A stretch of DNA of 64,000 bases from Nostoc sp. CENA543 (GTDB lineage: Bacteria > Cyanobacteriota > Cyanobacteriia > Cyanobacteriales > Nostocaceae), in the NCBI RefSeq assembly GCF_002896875.1, contig NZ_CP023278.1, positions 4,906,501-4,970,500 of the forward strand, in the 5' to 3' direction. Below, piece after piece: positions 1 to 8,139 of the stretch (position 1 is its first letter; the number at the start of each line of letters is the position of its first letter). A program made the translations under genes and the position numbers. The notes below the pieces were generated by a model. It was not told where the DNA came from. It did not search any database and saw only the letters and a program-made list of their open reading frames with translations.

Positions 1-688
1 CTGTTGTTTCCTGAACATGGGGCGGTAAAATACCTACACCAATCCAAGTGCGATGAGGTTGTAGTTCTTTGGCTTTGCCGACGGTGTACATATCTGCTAC
101 GGTATCACCTACGTATATAATGCTGGATGTCTCTTCTGAGTTATTTTCTAATTGTTTGAGGGTCGCAAATAATCCTGTGGGATCTGGTTTACCTGGTGCA
201 TCTTCCATTGCAATCAAGACTGGAGACTGTAAACCGAGACGTTTTTCTAACACATAGGTAGCAGAACCACGAGTAGCACCACTGAAAAAACCCCAAGCAA
301 TATCCGCTTGTGTTAGTTGTTCTAAATAGCTAGGTTTTAATAATAACGGTTCATCACAGATATACCCTGTCCAATTTTCGGGGTCTGTGCCACGATAACG
401 AGATTGAAAAAATGTAACTATAGTTTCGTAGTTGAGTTGTAATTGTTCGCGTGGTGTTCCTTGGCTTGCAAAGTAACGGTAAATCAACTCCTGGGATGCT
501 TCCCAATCGTTATTCCAAATCCCTTCTGATTTGAGTTGGTCAATTTCCAACGATGTAGGACGATAAGCTTTGTTAGTAAAATGCTCTACCGTGTCTGCTA
601 ATGCCCGACGATAGGAACTGCCAACGTCACGGATAACACCATCAATATCAAATACAACGATCGCTTTTTTTGAAGATTCTTTCATCAT
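1..688 (-). CDS. HAD-superfamily hydrolase, subfamily IA (3' end outside the window)
   Basis: The open frame runs from a double ATG at 688/685 to the window edge, giving about 229 residues with no stop; the C-terminus is missing. Residues 13-19 read FDIDGVI, the HAD motif I with the nucleophile Asp and the general acid Asp. Near residue 165 GKPDP supplies the conserved Lys, and IYVGDTVADM is motif IV. The protein resembles the TIGR01548 group of cyanobacterial HAD phosphatases, whose substrate is unknown to me. No clear Shine-Dalgarno site precedes the ATG, and a GGGAATGGGGCATTGGG repeat begins only about 10 bases upstream. Confidence 0.8.
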   Translation of the reverse strand, partial: MMKESSKKAIVVFDIDGVIRDVGSSYRRALADTVEHFTNKAYRPTSLEIDQLKSEGIWNNDWEASQELIYRYFASQGTPREQLQLNYETIVTFFQSRYRGTDPENWTGYICDEPLLLKPSYLEQLTQADIAWGFFSGATRGSATYVLEKRLGLQSPVLIAMEDAPGKPDPTGLFATLKQLENNSEETSSIIYVGDTVADMYTVGKAKELQPHRTWIGVGILPPHVQETT

Positions 689-697
689 AATTCTAGG

Positions 698-741
698 AAT
701 GGGGAATGGGGCATGGGGCATTGGGCATTGGGAATGGGAAT
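698..741. repeat. GGGCATTGGGAATGGGG minisatellite
   Basis: Degenerate tandem units of the form GGGAATGGGGCATGGGG and GGGCATTGGG, a typical Nostoc intergenic repeat. It lies between the HAD gene and the four-helix-bundle gene, in inverted orientation to the array at 1171-1250. Confidence 0.85.
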
Positions 742-764
742 ATGTCTTGACTGATGTTGATGGG

Positions 765-1130
765 TTAGTTTCTGTTGCCTATGGATTTGAGATAGGCGTT
801 GAGTTTGGGTAGCAATTTGTCTAGGATGGGTTTAAAGTTGGTGACATCTTCGTCTTGCAGTAACTTTCTGACATAGGCTAACCTTAACCAACTAATTGTT
901 TCATATAAAGAACCTCTGGCAATCTTGATAAAGTGCCTGTTTTCACGGTCATTGTATCTACCTCTCCCCTCCGCAATATTTGCACAGATACTATCAGCAG
1001 AACGCACTATTTGCTTACCGACTGTATCTTTAGCGAAATTATCCCATTTCTTGACAATATTCCAAATTACATTAGCTAAATTTTCAGCCAATTTATATAT
1101 TTCCAAATCCTCAAAATCAGGTCTATTCAC
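765..1130 (-). CDS. Four-helix-bundle protein (S23 / 23S rRNA intervening-sequence family)
   Basis: This 121-residue protein matches the four-helix-bundle family first found in 23S rRNA intervening sequences. Diagnostic parts are DFEDLEIYKLAENL near the start, SADSICANIAEGRGR at about residues 45-59, and the helix GSLYETISWLRLAYV at about 73-87. The start codon is GTG at 1130 with a weak AGGGA upstream. Members are often encoded alone in bacterial genomes; their function is unknown, with nucleic acid binding suggested. The gene sits between two complementary repeat arrays (698-741 and 1171-1250), which could mark it as an inserted cassette. Confidence 0.85.
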   Translation of the reverse strand: MNRPDFEDLEIYKLAENLANVIWNIVKKWDNFAKDTVGKQIVRSADSICANIAEGRGRYNDRENRHFIKIARGSLYETISWLRLAYVRKLLQDEDVTNFKPILDKLLPKLNAYLKSIGNRN

Positions 1131-1170
1131 AACTATGTTCTATCCCTAAATATCCCTACTAATCTTTAAA

Positions 1171-1250
1171 ATTCCCAATTCCCCATGCCCAATGCCCAAT
1201 GCCCAATTCCCCATGCCCAATTCCCCATGCCCAATGCCCCATTCCCCAAT
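1171..1250. repeat. CCCAATGCCCAATTCCCC minisatellite, inverted to 698-741
   Basis: Eight or so units alternating CCCAATTCCCCATG and CCCAATG. It is the reverse complement type of the array at 698-741, so the two arrays flank the four-helix gene as arms of an inverted repeat. Confidence 0.85.
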
Positions 1251-1335
1251 TGATTTGGTTAACTGGTGAATATTGAGTTAAAATAAGCGATCGCAAACTT
1301 AGTAAGTCATAGCCGGATATTCCCCGGAGGTATAA

Positions 1336-1635
1336 TTGTCCAAGTTCATTTTGAAAATCCTTTGGCTAGATGAGAACGTTGCCCTGGCAGTCGATCAAGT
1401 TGTTGGCAAAGGTACAAGTCCTTTGACTAAGTATTTTTTCTGGCCTAGAAATGATGCCTGGGAAGAGTTGAAAAAAGAACTCGAATCCAAACACTGGATT
1501 TCTGATATCGACCGTGTAGAATTACTCAACAAAGCAACAGAAGTGATTAACTACTGGCAAGAGGAAGGCAGAAACCGTCCGATGGCAGAAGCACAGTTAA
1601 AATTCCCTGAAGTTGCCTTCACTGGTAGTGCTTGA
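1336..1635 (+). CDS. Ribosomal protein PSRP-3 / Ycf65
   Basis: This 99-residue protein matches the Ycf65/PSRP-3 family, a small-subunit ribosomal protein shared by cyanobacteria and plastids. It begins [20 protein letters not shown] and contains [18 protein letters not shown] at about residues 29-46 and [20 protein letters not shown] toward the end, all typical. The start is TTG at 1336: GGAGG lies at 1326-1330, five bases upstream, and no other start fits the family's N-terminus. It is a single-gene unit followed by repeat DNA. Confidence 0.9.
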   Translation: MSKFILKILWLDENVALAVDQVVGKGTSPLTKYFFWPRNDAWEELKKELESKHWISDIDRVELLNKATEVINYWQEEGRNRPMAEAQLKFPEVAFTGSA

Positions 1636-1639
1636 TTTG

Positions 1640-1740
1640 CGGATTGGGGAATTGGGCATGGGGCATGGGGCATGGGGCATTGGGTATTTAGTATTTTGTA
1701 CTCATTACTCATTACTCATTACTCACTACTCAGCACTCAA
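1640..1740. repeat. Compound minisatellite (GGGCATGGGG, ACTCATT units)
   Basis: Tandem GGGCATGGGGCATGGGG units followed by four copies of CTCATTA/CTCACTA. The last part overlaps the stop codon of the convergent kinase gene, so its final residues (SAE) come from repeat sequence. Confidence 0.8.
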
Positions 1741-3432
1741 CTGCCATAGTCTAATCGTTTTGTCCCGGCTGCCACTAGCTATTAGTTGTGCAACTTGGCT
1801 GACGGCAACCGTGGATACTGAGTCTACATGACCTAATAGAGTAGTTATCTGTTGTGTTGTGTTGACTTGCCAAAGTTTGATGGTTTTGTCCCAACTAGCA
1901 CTAATGAGTGTTGTGCTATCGGTGGTGAAAGCTAAGGCGACTACTGCCCAAGAATGACCTAATAATGTGTCAATTAGCTGACCAGTGTTGACATCCCACA
2001 ATTTAATGGTGTTATCATCGCTGCCTGTAGCCAGAATTTTACCATCTGGGCTGAAGGCGATCGCTAAAACCGCCCGTGTATGACCTGAGATTGTTTCTAA
2101 CAAGTCATAGCATTGGCGGTTTTTCAATTGCCATAGGCGAATTGTTCTGTCAAAGCTAGCACTAGCTAAAAGTCTGCCGTCAGGACTAAAGGCGACTGCA
2201 CTCACCTGTAACTGATGTCCTATGAGGTGACAGATTTCTTGCCCTGTGTTCACATCCCACAGTTTGATTTGCTTGTCCCAACTCCCACTCGCCAAAATCT
2301 GTCCGTCGGGACTAAATGCGACTGATTTGACGCTGTTTTTATGTCCTGTGAGGGTGTAAATTACTTGTGATGTAGGTAAGTGCCATAGTTTAATACTGTG
2401 GTCATCGCTAGCGGTGGCTAAAATTTCCCCGTTGGGACTGAAAACCAGCGATGTCAAGCTTTGGGAATGTCCTGATAAGGTATTGACGACTTTTTTTGTC
2501 TCTAAGTCCCATAATTTAATTGTTTTGCTCTCGCCACCACTAGCTAAAATTTTGCCGTCAGGACTTATGGCAAGGGTGTTAACACCACTACTACCTGTGA
2601 AAGTATAAGTACATTGCCACGGTGTAGAGAATTTTTGACTTTGGAGAGAATATTGAGATGTGTTATTCATCCCCATTGCTAACATGACCGCATCGGCTGA
2701 GTGATAACGTTGGGTAATGGTTTTAGAGATGAGTTTATCAAGAATTTTGCCGAGGCGATCGCTAATTTTTGTAGTCAGGTATTGTCGCCACACCCAGCAA
2801 TCATTAGCAATGTCAAATAAATCAAAGGGTGGAATTTGAGTTAAAAGATAAATACAAGTCACACCCAAACTATAAAGGTCACTGGCAAATACTGGTTTAC
2901 CTTGAATTTGTTCTGGTGCAGCATATTCAGGATTACCAGTAATGTTGTGATTGGTGTTAATTTCTGAGACGATTTGAGTATTCGCAAAATCGACTAAGGT
3001 AAAATTTCCTGAGTTAGTGCGGATGATATTTTGGGGTTTGATGTCACAGTGAATCAGATGGCGATCGCTCATCAACTGCAAGACTGGTAATATCTCTTGT
3101 AAAAGCTGCCAAATTTGCCTCTCATTAAAACTACCTTCATCTGCCAATACTTGCTCTAAATTCGACCCACGAATCAATTCTTGTACTAAATAAAAGTAAC
3201 CATCTTCCTGAAAATGTGCCAATAAATTTGGAATTAGTGAATATTCTCCTATTGCTTGAATTAACTGTGCCTTTTCTGCAAAAGATTGGTATGTGTAATT
3301 AACACTGCTTATTTTCTGAACTATACAAGGCATTTGGGGTGATTTGCCCTCATCTACAGCCACATAAGTTTGGCAAAATCCCCCTTTACCAATTAAATTA
3401 ATTAAACAATAGCGGTTTTGTAAAATATTCAA
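1726..3432 (-). CDS. Serine/threonine protein kinase with seven WD40 repeats
   Basis: 568 residues. The N-terminal half is a Hanks-type kinase: glycine loop GKGGFCQTY at about 15-23, a candidate ATP-binding Lys in CIVQKISS, catalytic loop HLIHCDIKPQNII at about 125-137, metal-binding DFAN in place of DFG, and the APE-equivalent PEYAAPEQIQGKP. After a short linker come seven WD40 repeats (about 280-568), each ending in variants of KTIKLWDL, enough for one complete beta-propeller. Kinase-WD40 fusions are common in filamentous cyanobacteria and act as cytoplasmic signalling proteins; the substrate cannot be read from sequence. HRD is replaced by HCD but the catalytic Asp is kept, so activity is likely. 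Confidence 0.93.
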   Translation of the reverse strand: MNILQNRYCLINLIGKGGFCQTYVAVDEGKSPQMPCIVQKISSVNYTYQSFAEKAQLIQAIGEYSLIPNLLAHFQEDGYFYLVQELIRGSNLEQVLADEGSFNERQIWQLLQEILPVLQLMSDRHLIHCDIKPQNIIRTNSGNFTLVDFANTQIVSEINTNHNITGNPEYAAPEQIQGKPVFASDLYSLGVTCIYLLTQIPPFDLFDIANDCWVWRQYLTTKISDRLGKILDKLISKTITQRYHSADAVMLAMGMNNTSQYSLQSQKFSTPWQCTYTFTGSSGVNTLAISPDGKILASGGESKTIKLWDLETKKVVNTLSGHSQSLTSLVFSPNGEILATASDDHSIKLWHLPTSQVIYTLTGHKNSVKSVAFSPDGQILASGSWDKQIKLWDVNTGQEICHLIGHQLQVSAVAFSPDGRLLASASFDRTIRLWQLKNRQCYDLLETISGHTRAVLAIAFSPDGKILATGSDDNTIKLWDVNTGQLIDTLLGHSWAVVALAFTTDSTTLISASWDKTIKLWQVNTTQQITTLLGHVDSVSTVAVSQVAQLIASGSRDKTIRLWQLSAE

Positions 3433-3499
3433 CCCACCAAAACCCTTAATTAACTATATTATTCATGTAATTAGAATAGGGTAAATAATTAAATAGTTT

Positions 3500-3544
3500 G
3501 TAGTGAGAACTTTAGTTCTCAAAAAGGACTAAAGTCCTTACTAC
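3500..3544. repeat. Hairpin repeat element, copy 1 (GTAGTGAG...CTTACTAC)
   Basis: A 45-base near-palindrome: GTAGTGAGAACTTTAGTTCTC, a short loop, then GGACTAAAGTCCTTACTAC. Related copies lie at 52687-52732 and 27828-27853. Confidence 0.85.
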
Positions 3545-3579
3545 GAACTCAATCGTATAACTTTCGCATAAAATTATTA

Positions 3580-3618
3580 CACTGCCCAATGCCCAACGCC
3601 CAATGCCCCATTCCCAAT
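3580..3618. repeat. CCCAATGCCCAACGCCC minisatellite
   Basis: Four degenerate CCCAATG/CCCAACG units upstream of the kinase and directly downstream of the helicase stop codon. It is inverted relative to the array at 1640-1740. Confidence 0.8.
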
Positions 3619-3625
3619 TAATTAT

Positions 3626-5788
3626 TTACCAATTTAATACTATTTGTTGAACTTCTGCCAAATCTAAATAATCATAAACAAAAGCCTTCCGTAGAAGCGG
3701 ATACGGAATAAATTCGTCATATTTTTGCATTTGTGGTGCTTCCGCATCACTCACCAAAGCTTCAGGAATAATTTTCTGCTCACATAAACCCATAATTTCT
3801 TGACGGACATCTTTAAATTTATTTTTCCCTAACTTCATAGTCAAATAATAAGGATTTACACCACCAATACTGCTAATTTCCAACGACTCACGACAGAAAT
3901 TATTAATTAATCTGACTAAAGTCCGATAACCTACTGTCCCCATCCAAGGAAAAATACAGCATTTACCATTATCTAACCTGACGATATTCTGCTTATCTAA
4001 TCCAGCCTGCCTCACTAGCTGACGCACTGTCTGTAAACGTTGGTGAGCATTATTTTGCAAATAACTATACTCTACATCTTCTAATAATACTTGCCGCATT
4101 CTTTGCGAAACTTTAGTGTGAATCGTCCCTCCACCACCACGCCAATAACTAGTAGCTTTACCCTCTACCTGCTTCACCGCAATATTTCTTTTCTTAAAAT
4201 CTATTTCCAATACTTCCCAAGTTCTCCCAGCTAACCCAAACTGACTACCAACAGGAGGAGGTATGACAATACTACCAATAGCTGTAGACCCTTGTTTCAC
4301 ACTATATTCTTGATTATCAGCAAACACAGCATAAAATTGAAACTTACCCACTATTTTTTCTGCTGCTACACCCAAAATTAATTTACCCTGCTCAGTGCGC
4401 TGAATATGACCAATATCAATTAAATACAGCAGCAATAATTTATAATCTTCCTGAGAAATTGCCTGGAATGGTGGTAAATTTAAAACCTGTTTAGCTAATG
4501 CAGCCGGTGAAATTTCCTCTGTTGCTACTAAAACACTCATTGTCTGGTGATATAACAAACTCAAAGGATATTGAATTGGCTTAATTGGTTCAATCCAACG
4601 TTCTTCTAAATAAAGTTGAATAATAGCAATACATTGCAAGAGTTGCCAAGGAATTTGTTCTGGTAAAGAAGCATCTTTTGATAGTTCATCTTCAGCACAA
4701 ATAAAGCGCATATCAGCAGCTTCTCCCCTTCTGCCTGCCCGTCCTAAACGCTGTAAGAAACTAGCTACAGAAAGCGGTGATTCTAACTGAATAACGCGCT
4801 CTAAATGACCAATATCTATCCCTAATTCTAAAGTCAGAGTAGCCGCAGTCACAGCCGGTTGATGAGGTTCGCGCATGGCATTTTCTGCCACCTGCCGCAA
4901 ACTAGCAGAAATACTACCATGATGTACATGATAGATATCAGGTAATGCTTGATTCGCCGCCATTTCTCTCAACGAAGCAATAATTGATTCTGTTTGAGTG
5001 CGATTATTAGCAAAGATTAAACATTTACGAGATTGAGTTAAATTAAAAATATATTCCTCATAATCTGCTTGATCATCTTCCTCATTATTAATATAAAAAT
5101 GTTCCAAAGCTAATTTGATTTGGCGTTTACCTGTTGCAACGTGCGGTGTAATCACTTGTTTATCAGTTCCAGAACGTAACCAGTCCTCAGCCATTGAATA
5201 ATCACCAAGAGTAGCTGATAAACCAATGCGGCGTGGTTGTGTTTGGGCGAAGTTTGCTAAACGCTGTAATTGACAAATAATTTGACAACCACGTTCAGTC
5301 CCCATAAAAGCATGAATTTCATCAATAACAACAAACCTCAAATCACCAAATAAACGTGGTAAATCCTTATATTTATTTACTAATAAACTCTCTAAAGATT
5401 CCGGCGTAATTTGTAAAATTCCTTGCGGATTTTGTAGTAGCTTATTTTTGCGACTTTGCGCCACATCCCCATGCCAATGATAAACAGGTATATCGGCGGA
5501 TTTTAGTAAATCATTGAGCCTTTCAAATTGGTCATTAATTAAAGCCTTAATAGGGCCGATATATAATGCACCTATAGTTTTACTAGGATGATTATGTAAA
5601 ACAGTTAAAACAGGTAAAAAAGCCGCTTCTGTTTTCCCTGCGGCTGTAGCGGCGGCAATTAATAAGTGAGCATCAGTGTCAAATATTACTTGACAAGCTG
5701 CTATTTGCACTGGTCGTAATTCCGTCCAGTTGTGATGATAAATATATTCTTGAATAAAAGGTGCAAGTCGATTAAAAGCATCACTCAT
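3626..5788 (-). CDS. Lhr-like DEAD/DEAH-box helicase (candidate Shango helicase, SngC-like)
   Basis: A 720-residue superfamily 2 helicase. Motif I is AATAAGKTEAAF (about 45-56), motif II is VIDEIHAF (DEIH), motif III is GLSATLG, and motif VI is LQRLGRAGRRG. The arrangement follows the Lhr core rather than RecQ; the C-terminal 250 residues look like a winged-helix and Lhr-specific module. It is the last gene of a minus-strand run with hicA/hicB, a DUF2791-type ATPase (6650-7978) and a TerB-C coiled-coil protein (8140-9405). Helicase, ATPase and TerB protein together are the reported composition of the Shango anti-phage system. Alternatives are a housekeeping Lhr-type repair helicase or a BREX-type BrxHI. 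Confidence 0.85.
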   Translation of the reverse strand: MSDAFNRLAPFIQEYIYHHNWTELRPVQIAACQVIFDTDAHLLIAAATAAGKTEAAFLPVLTVLHNHPSKTIGALYIGPIKALINDQFERLNDLLKSADIPVYHWHGDVAQSRKNKLLQNPQGILQITPESLESLLVNKYKDLPRLFGDLRFVVIDEIHAFMGTERGCQIICQLQRLANFAQTQPRRIGLSATLGDYSMAEDWLRSGTDKQVITPHVATGKRQIKLALEHFYINNEEDDQADYEEYIFNLTQSRKCLIFANNRTQTESIIASLREMAANQALPDIYHVHHGSISASLRQVAENAMREPHQPAVTAATLTLELGIDIGHLERVIQLESPLSVASFLQRLGRAGRRGEAADMRFICAEDELSKDASLPEQIPWQLLQCIAIIQLYLEERWIEPIKPIQYPLSLLYHQTMSVLVATEEISPAALAKQVLNLPPFQAISQEDYKLLLLYLIDIGHIQRTEQGKLILGVAAEKIVGKFQFYAVFADNQEYSVKQGSTAIGSIVIPPPVGSQFGLAGRTWEVLEIDFKKRNIAVKQVEGKATSYWRGGGGTIHTKVSQRMRQVLLEDVEYSYLQNNAHQRLQTVRQLVRQAGLDKQNIVRLDNGKCCIFPWMGTVGYRTLVRLINNFCRESLEISSIGGVNPYYLTMKLGKNKFKDVRQEIMGLCEQKIIPEALVSDAEAPQMQKYDEFIPYPLLRKAFVYDYLDLAEVQQIVLNW

Positions 5789-5833
5789 GTCTGTTCATCA
5801 AAAGTATTTCCAGTGACATGATATGCTAAGGTC

Positions 5834-6223
5834 TTAAGGCGCAAGTTTTGATGTGCTTAATAAAAAAACAAGATATTGGTTAAGACTAACATTTTCTTTC
5901 TCTGCTGCTTCTGCTAAACGTCGATGTAGAGATTTGGGCATCCGCAACAGTAGTTTACCACTATAGTTTTCATCAGTGCTAGGTAGAGGAATTTCGTCTC
6001 CAGTTTCGTAAGCTGTTTCAATCCACAATTCCCTAGCTTCATTAATATTATTAATTGTTTCTTCCAAAGTCTCACCTTGGGTAAGACATCCTGGTAAATC
6101 TTTAATTTGAGCTACATATCCTCCCTCTACATCAGGATAAAGTGTTACAGGATACTGAAGATTTAAATAATGTTCTAAAGATAATTTCTCAATCTGCTTG
6201 TTCTGTACCTTCAGTGTTTTCAT
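5834..6223 (-). CDS. hicB: HicB antitoxin
   Basis: 129 residues. The N-terminal half is a HicB RNase-H-like partial fold: YPVTLYPDVEGGYVAQIKDL at about 24-43, then PGCLTQGETLEETINNINEA. The C-terminal 45 residues (KLLLRMPKSLHRRLAEAAEK, then SLNQYLVFLLS) form a ribbon-helix-helix DNA-binding domain, so it should both neutralise HicA and repress the pair. It overlaps hicA by 35 bases, which points to translational coupling. The pair sits between the helicase and the ATPase of the Shango-like group. Confidence 0.9.
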   Translation of the reverse strand: MKTLKVQNKQIEKLSLEHYLNLQYPVTLYPDVEGGYVAQIKDLPGCLTQGETLEETINNINEARELWIETAYETGDEIPLPSTDENYSGKLLLRMPKSLHRRLAEAAEKENVSLNQYLVFLLSTSKLAP

Positions 6224-6464
6224 CGCTCCACTCTTCTAGATTTAATAACTCAATTATTTGCTGGATATAGACTCCTTTAACTTTTTGTCCACTTTTTTTA
6301 GGTATGGTTAAAATTCTCCCTTGAGAGTCTCGAAAACTATGATGACTACCTTTAGACCGTTTCTCCTCAAAACCAAAAGCTTCTAAAAGGTAACGAACTT
6401 CTTCAAACCTTACCTCTGGCGGACGTTTAAGAAACTGCTCAACTAATTTTTTTAACTTGCTCAT
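6189..6464 (-). CDS. hicA: HicA mRNA interferase toxin
   Basis: 91 residues with a dsRBD-like HicA fold. KRSKGSHHSF at about 36-45 contains the conserved catalytic His in GSHH, and TIPKKSGQKVKGVYIQQII matches the family's second half. The enzyme is expected to cleave mRNA in a translation-independent way when HicB is degraded. HicA has about 20 more residues at its C-terminus (EEWSDENTEGTEQAD) than compact HicA toxins because its frame runs into hicB. A near-palindromic ATATCATATATGATATCA at 6474-6491, just upstream of the start, is a plausible HicB operator. Confidence 0.9.
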   Translation of the reverse strand: MSKLKKLVEQFLKRPPEVRFEEVRYLLEAFGFEEKRSKGSHHSFRDSQGRILTIPKKSGQKVKGVYIQQIIELLNLEEWSDENTEGTEQAD

Positions 6465-6473
6465 TGGAGCATA

Positions 6474-6491
6474 GTATCATATATGATATCA
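6474..6491. promoter_or_regulatory. Candidate hicAB operator (ATATCATATATGATATCA)
   Basis: A perfect TGATATCATATATGATATCA-type dyad lies within 10-27 bases upstream of the hicA start: ATATCATATATGATAT reads the same on both strands. Ribbon-helix-helix antitoxins usually bind such dyads at their own promoters. The assignment to HicB is inference from position. Confidence 0.5.
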
Positions 6492-6649
6492 CAGTTTTTA
6501 TAGCAATGATGGGGATAAAAATAGTAACGCAACACCTAAAGCTTTCGGTAGTTCACGTCACTACAAATTTAAGTTTCACTTAATTTATATAATTTTGCGT
6601 TCTTCTGCGTTCACCTCTGCGCCACTTCGCGTTTAAAAACCAAAAGAGA

Positions 6650-7978
6650 CTACAAACTAAACTCTGCGGCGTTATCTTCATTAACACCTGAGTTCTTACC
6701 CACAGCAGTAGGGTGAAATTGAGAACCATGAATTAATTCGCTAAATCTGATTTTGGAATTGTGGTGTAGGATATTCAACACACTAATAAAATCTCGAATA
6801 ATTTCCCCTGGTGTGAGTAATGCTTCTGCACCTAAGCGGTTAACAATTTCTTGAGTAAATTCTTTTAACTCACGACTAGTTAAAGTCTTATCATAATTAA
6901 AATGAGTAGAATGAATCTCTGTTAAGCGTTGCAATAAAGTGAGAATTTCTGTTTCACTCAAAGGATTTAATCGGATAACTGGCCCCAAAAATTCCTGAAC
7001 ATCTACTTGGGTAGCAAAACGACTTTCTTTAGTGCGTCTGCGCCAAGCTTGGTCTGCAAATAAACCTCGGTTGGGGTCTTCTAAAAATTTGGTTGTTCCG
7101 CCAATAAAAATACCTAAGTTTTCCGCTTTACACTGCATGGTGTCATTAAACATTCCTAGCAGTCGGTTATAGTTCTTTTCGCGAGTTACTGTAGTGGAAA
7201 TCTGATATATATTGACCGCTTCATCAATTAAAATTAATAGCCCTTTATAGCCAATCTCAGCCACAAATTTTGCTAAAAGTTTGACGTAATCAAACCAGCT
7301 ATCGTCATCAATAATAACGCGGACTCCTAAAGCGGCTTTTGCTTCAATTTTGGTGTTAAATTCTCCTCTTAACCAACGCAGTGCGGCGTTTTTTAAGTCA
7401 TCATTATCTAAGCGATAACCACGCCAATAGGAAATAATAACTGTACCAAAATCAAAACCGTGGACTAAATCTTCTATATACTGAACAACTTCCCGAATTT
7501 TGGCTTCTACTTGGTCATCAAACCCTTCATCATGGGGATGTAAGTTAGTTTCTTTTGCTACTTCTTGTTGGATTTTATTAATCCACCCTTCTAATATTGA
7601 AACTAATGCTCCCCCATCAGGACGCGTTTTTGTAGAGAGATGACTCATTAATTCTCGATAGGTAGCCAAGCCTTCATTGTTGCTTCCTGCTAGGCGACGT
7701 TCTGTAGATAAATCAGCATCAGCAACCACAAAACCTTGCTCAATAGCACGGTTGCGGATCATTTGCAGCATGAAGCTTTTACCAGAACCGTAGTTACCAA
7801 TTATAAACCGAAATGCGGCGACACCTTCAGCAATATCATCAAGGTTTTGTAATAGGCTTTTAAGTTCTTTTTCTCGACCAACTGCTATGTGTTCAACTCC
7901 GACTCTGGGAACTACTCCCGCACCGAGAGAATTAATTAATGCAGTTGAAGTTTTTTTCGAGAGTTTGAGCTTTGCCAT
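6650..7978 (-). CDS. DUF2791-family P-loop ATPase (candidate Shango ATPase, SngB-like)
   Basis: 442 residues. Walker A is GNYGSGKSFML at about 61-71 and Walker B is LLILIDEAVN at about 240-249, with sensor GGTTKF further on. The protein resembles the DUF2791/BrxD-like AAA ATPases that occur with TerB-domain proteins and helicases in defence loci. It starts at ATG 7978. Its neighbours are the TerB-C coiled-coil gene upstream (162 bases apart) and hicA downstream. As part of a Shango-like system it would couple ATP hydrolysis to the helicase and TerB protein, but how Shango works is not established. A BREX-associated role is less likely because pglX, pglZ and brxC are absent. Confidence 0.85.
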   Translation of the reverse strand: MAKLKLSKKTSTALINSLGAGVVPRVGVEHIAVGREKELKSLLQNLDDIAEGVAAFRFIIGNYGSGKSFMLQMIRNRAIEQGFVVADADLSTERRLAGSNNEGLATYRELMSHLSTKTRPDGGALVSILEGWINKIQQEVAKETNLHPHDEGFDDQVEAKIREVVQYIEDLVHGFDFGTVIISYWRGYRLDNDDLKNAALRWLRGEFNTKIEAKAALGVRVIIDDDSWFDYVKLLAKFVAEIGYKGLLILIDEAVNIYQISTTVTREKNYNRLLGMFNDTMQCKAENLGIFIGGTTKFLEDPNRGLFADQAWRRRTKESRFATQVDVQEFLGPVIRLNPLSETEILTLLQRLTEIHSTHFNYDKTLTSRELKEFTQEIVNRLGAEALLTPGEIIRDFISVLNILHHNSKIRFSELIHGSQFHPTAVGKNSGVNEDNAAEFSL

Positions 7979-8139
7979 GTACTTTACTGTATTTGGATGT
8001 CAATGCCTATAATAACGATTATTTTACAACGTGTGATTGAACAAGGCAAAAGTAAAAAGTTAAAAGGCAAAATGCAGAAAAATAAAAATAAGTTGTGGTG
8101 TGTCTTAATTCTAGAGTAAATTTTGTAATTTTTTACTTT

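Noticed and set aside
3626-7978. Helicase plus DUF2791-type ATPase read as a BREX system
   Set aside because: pglX, pglZ and brxC are absent, while a TerB-C protein is present; a Shango-like assignment fits better.
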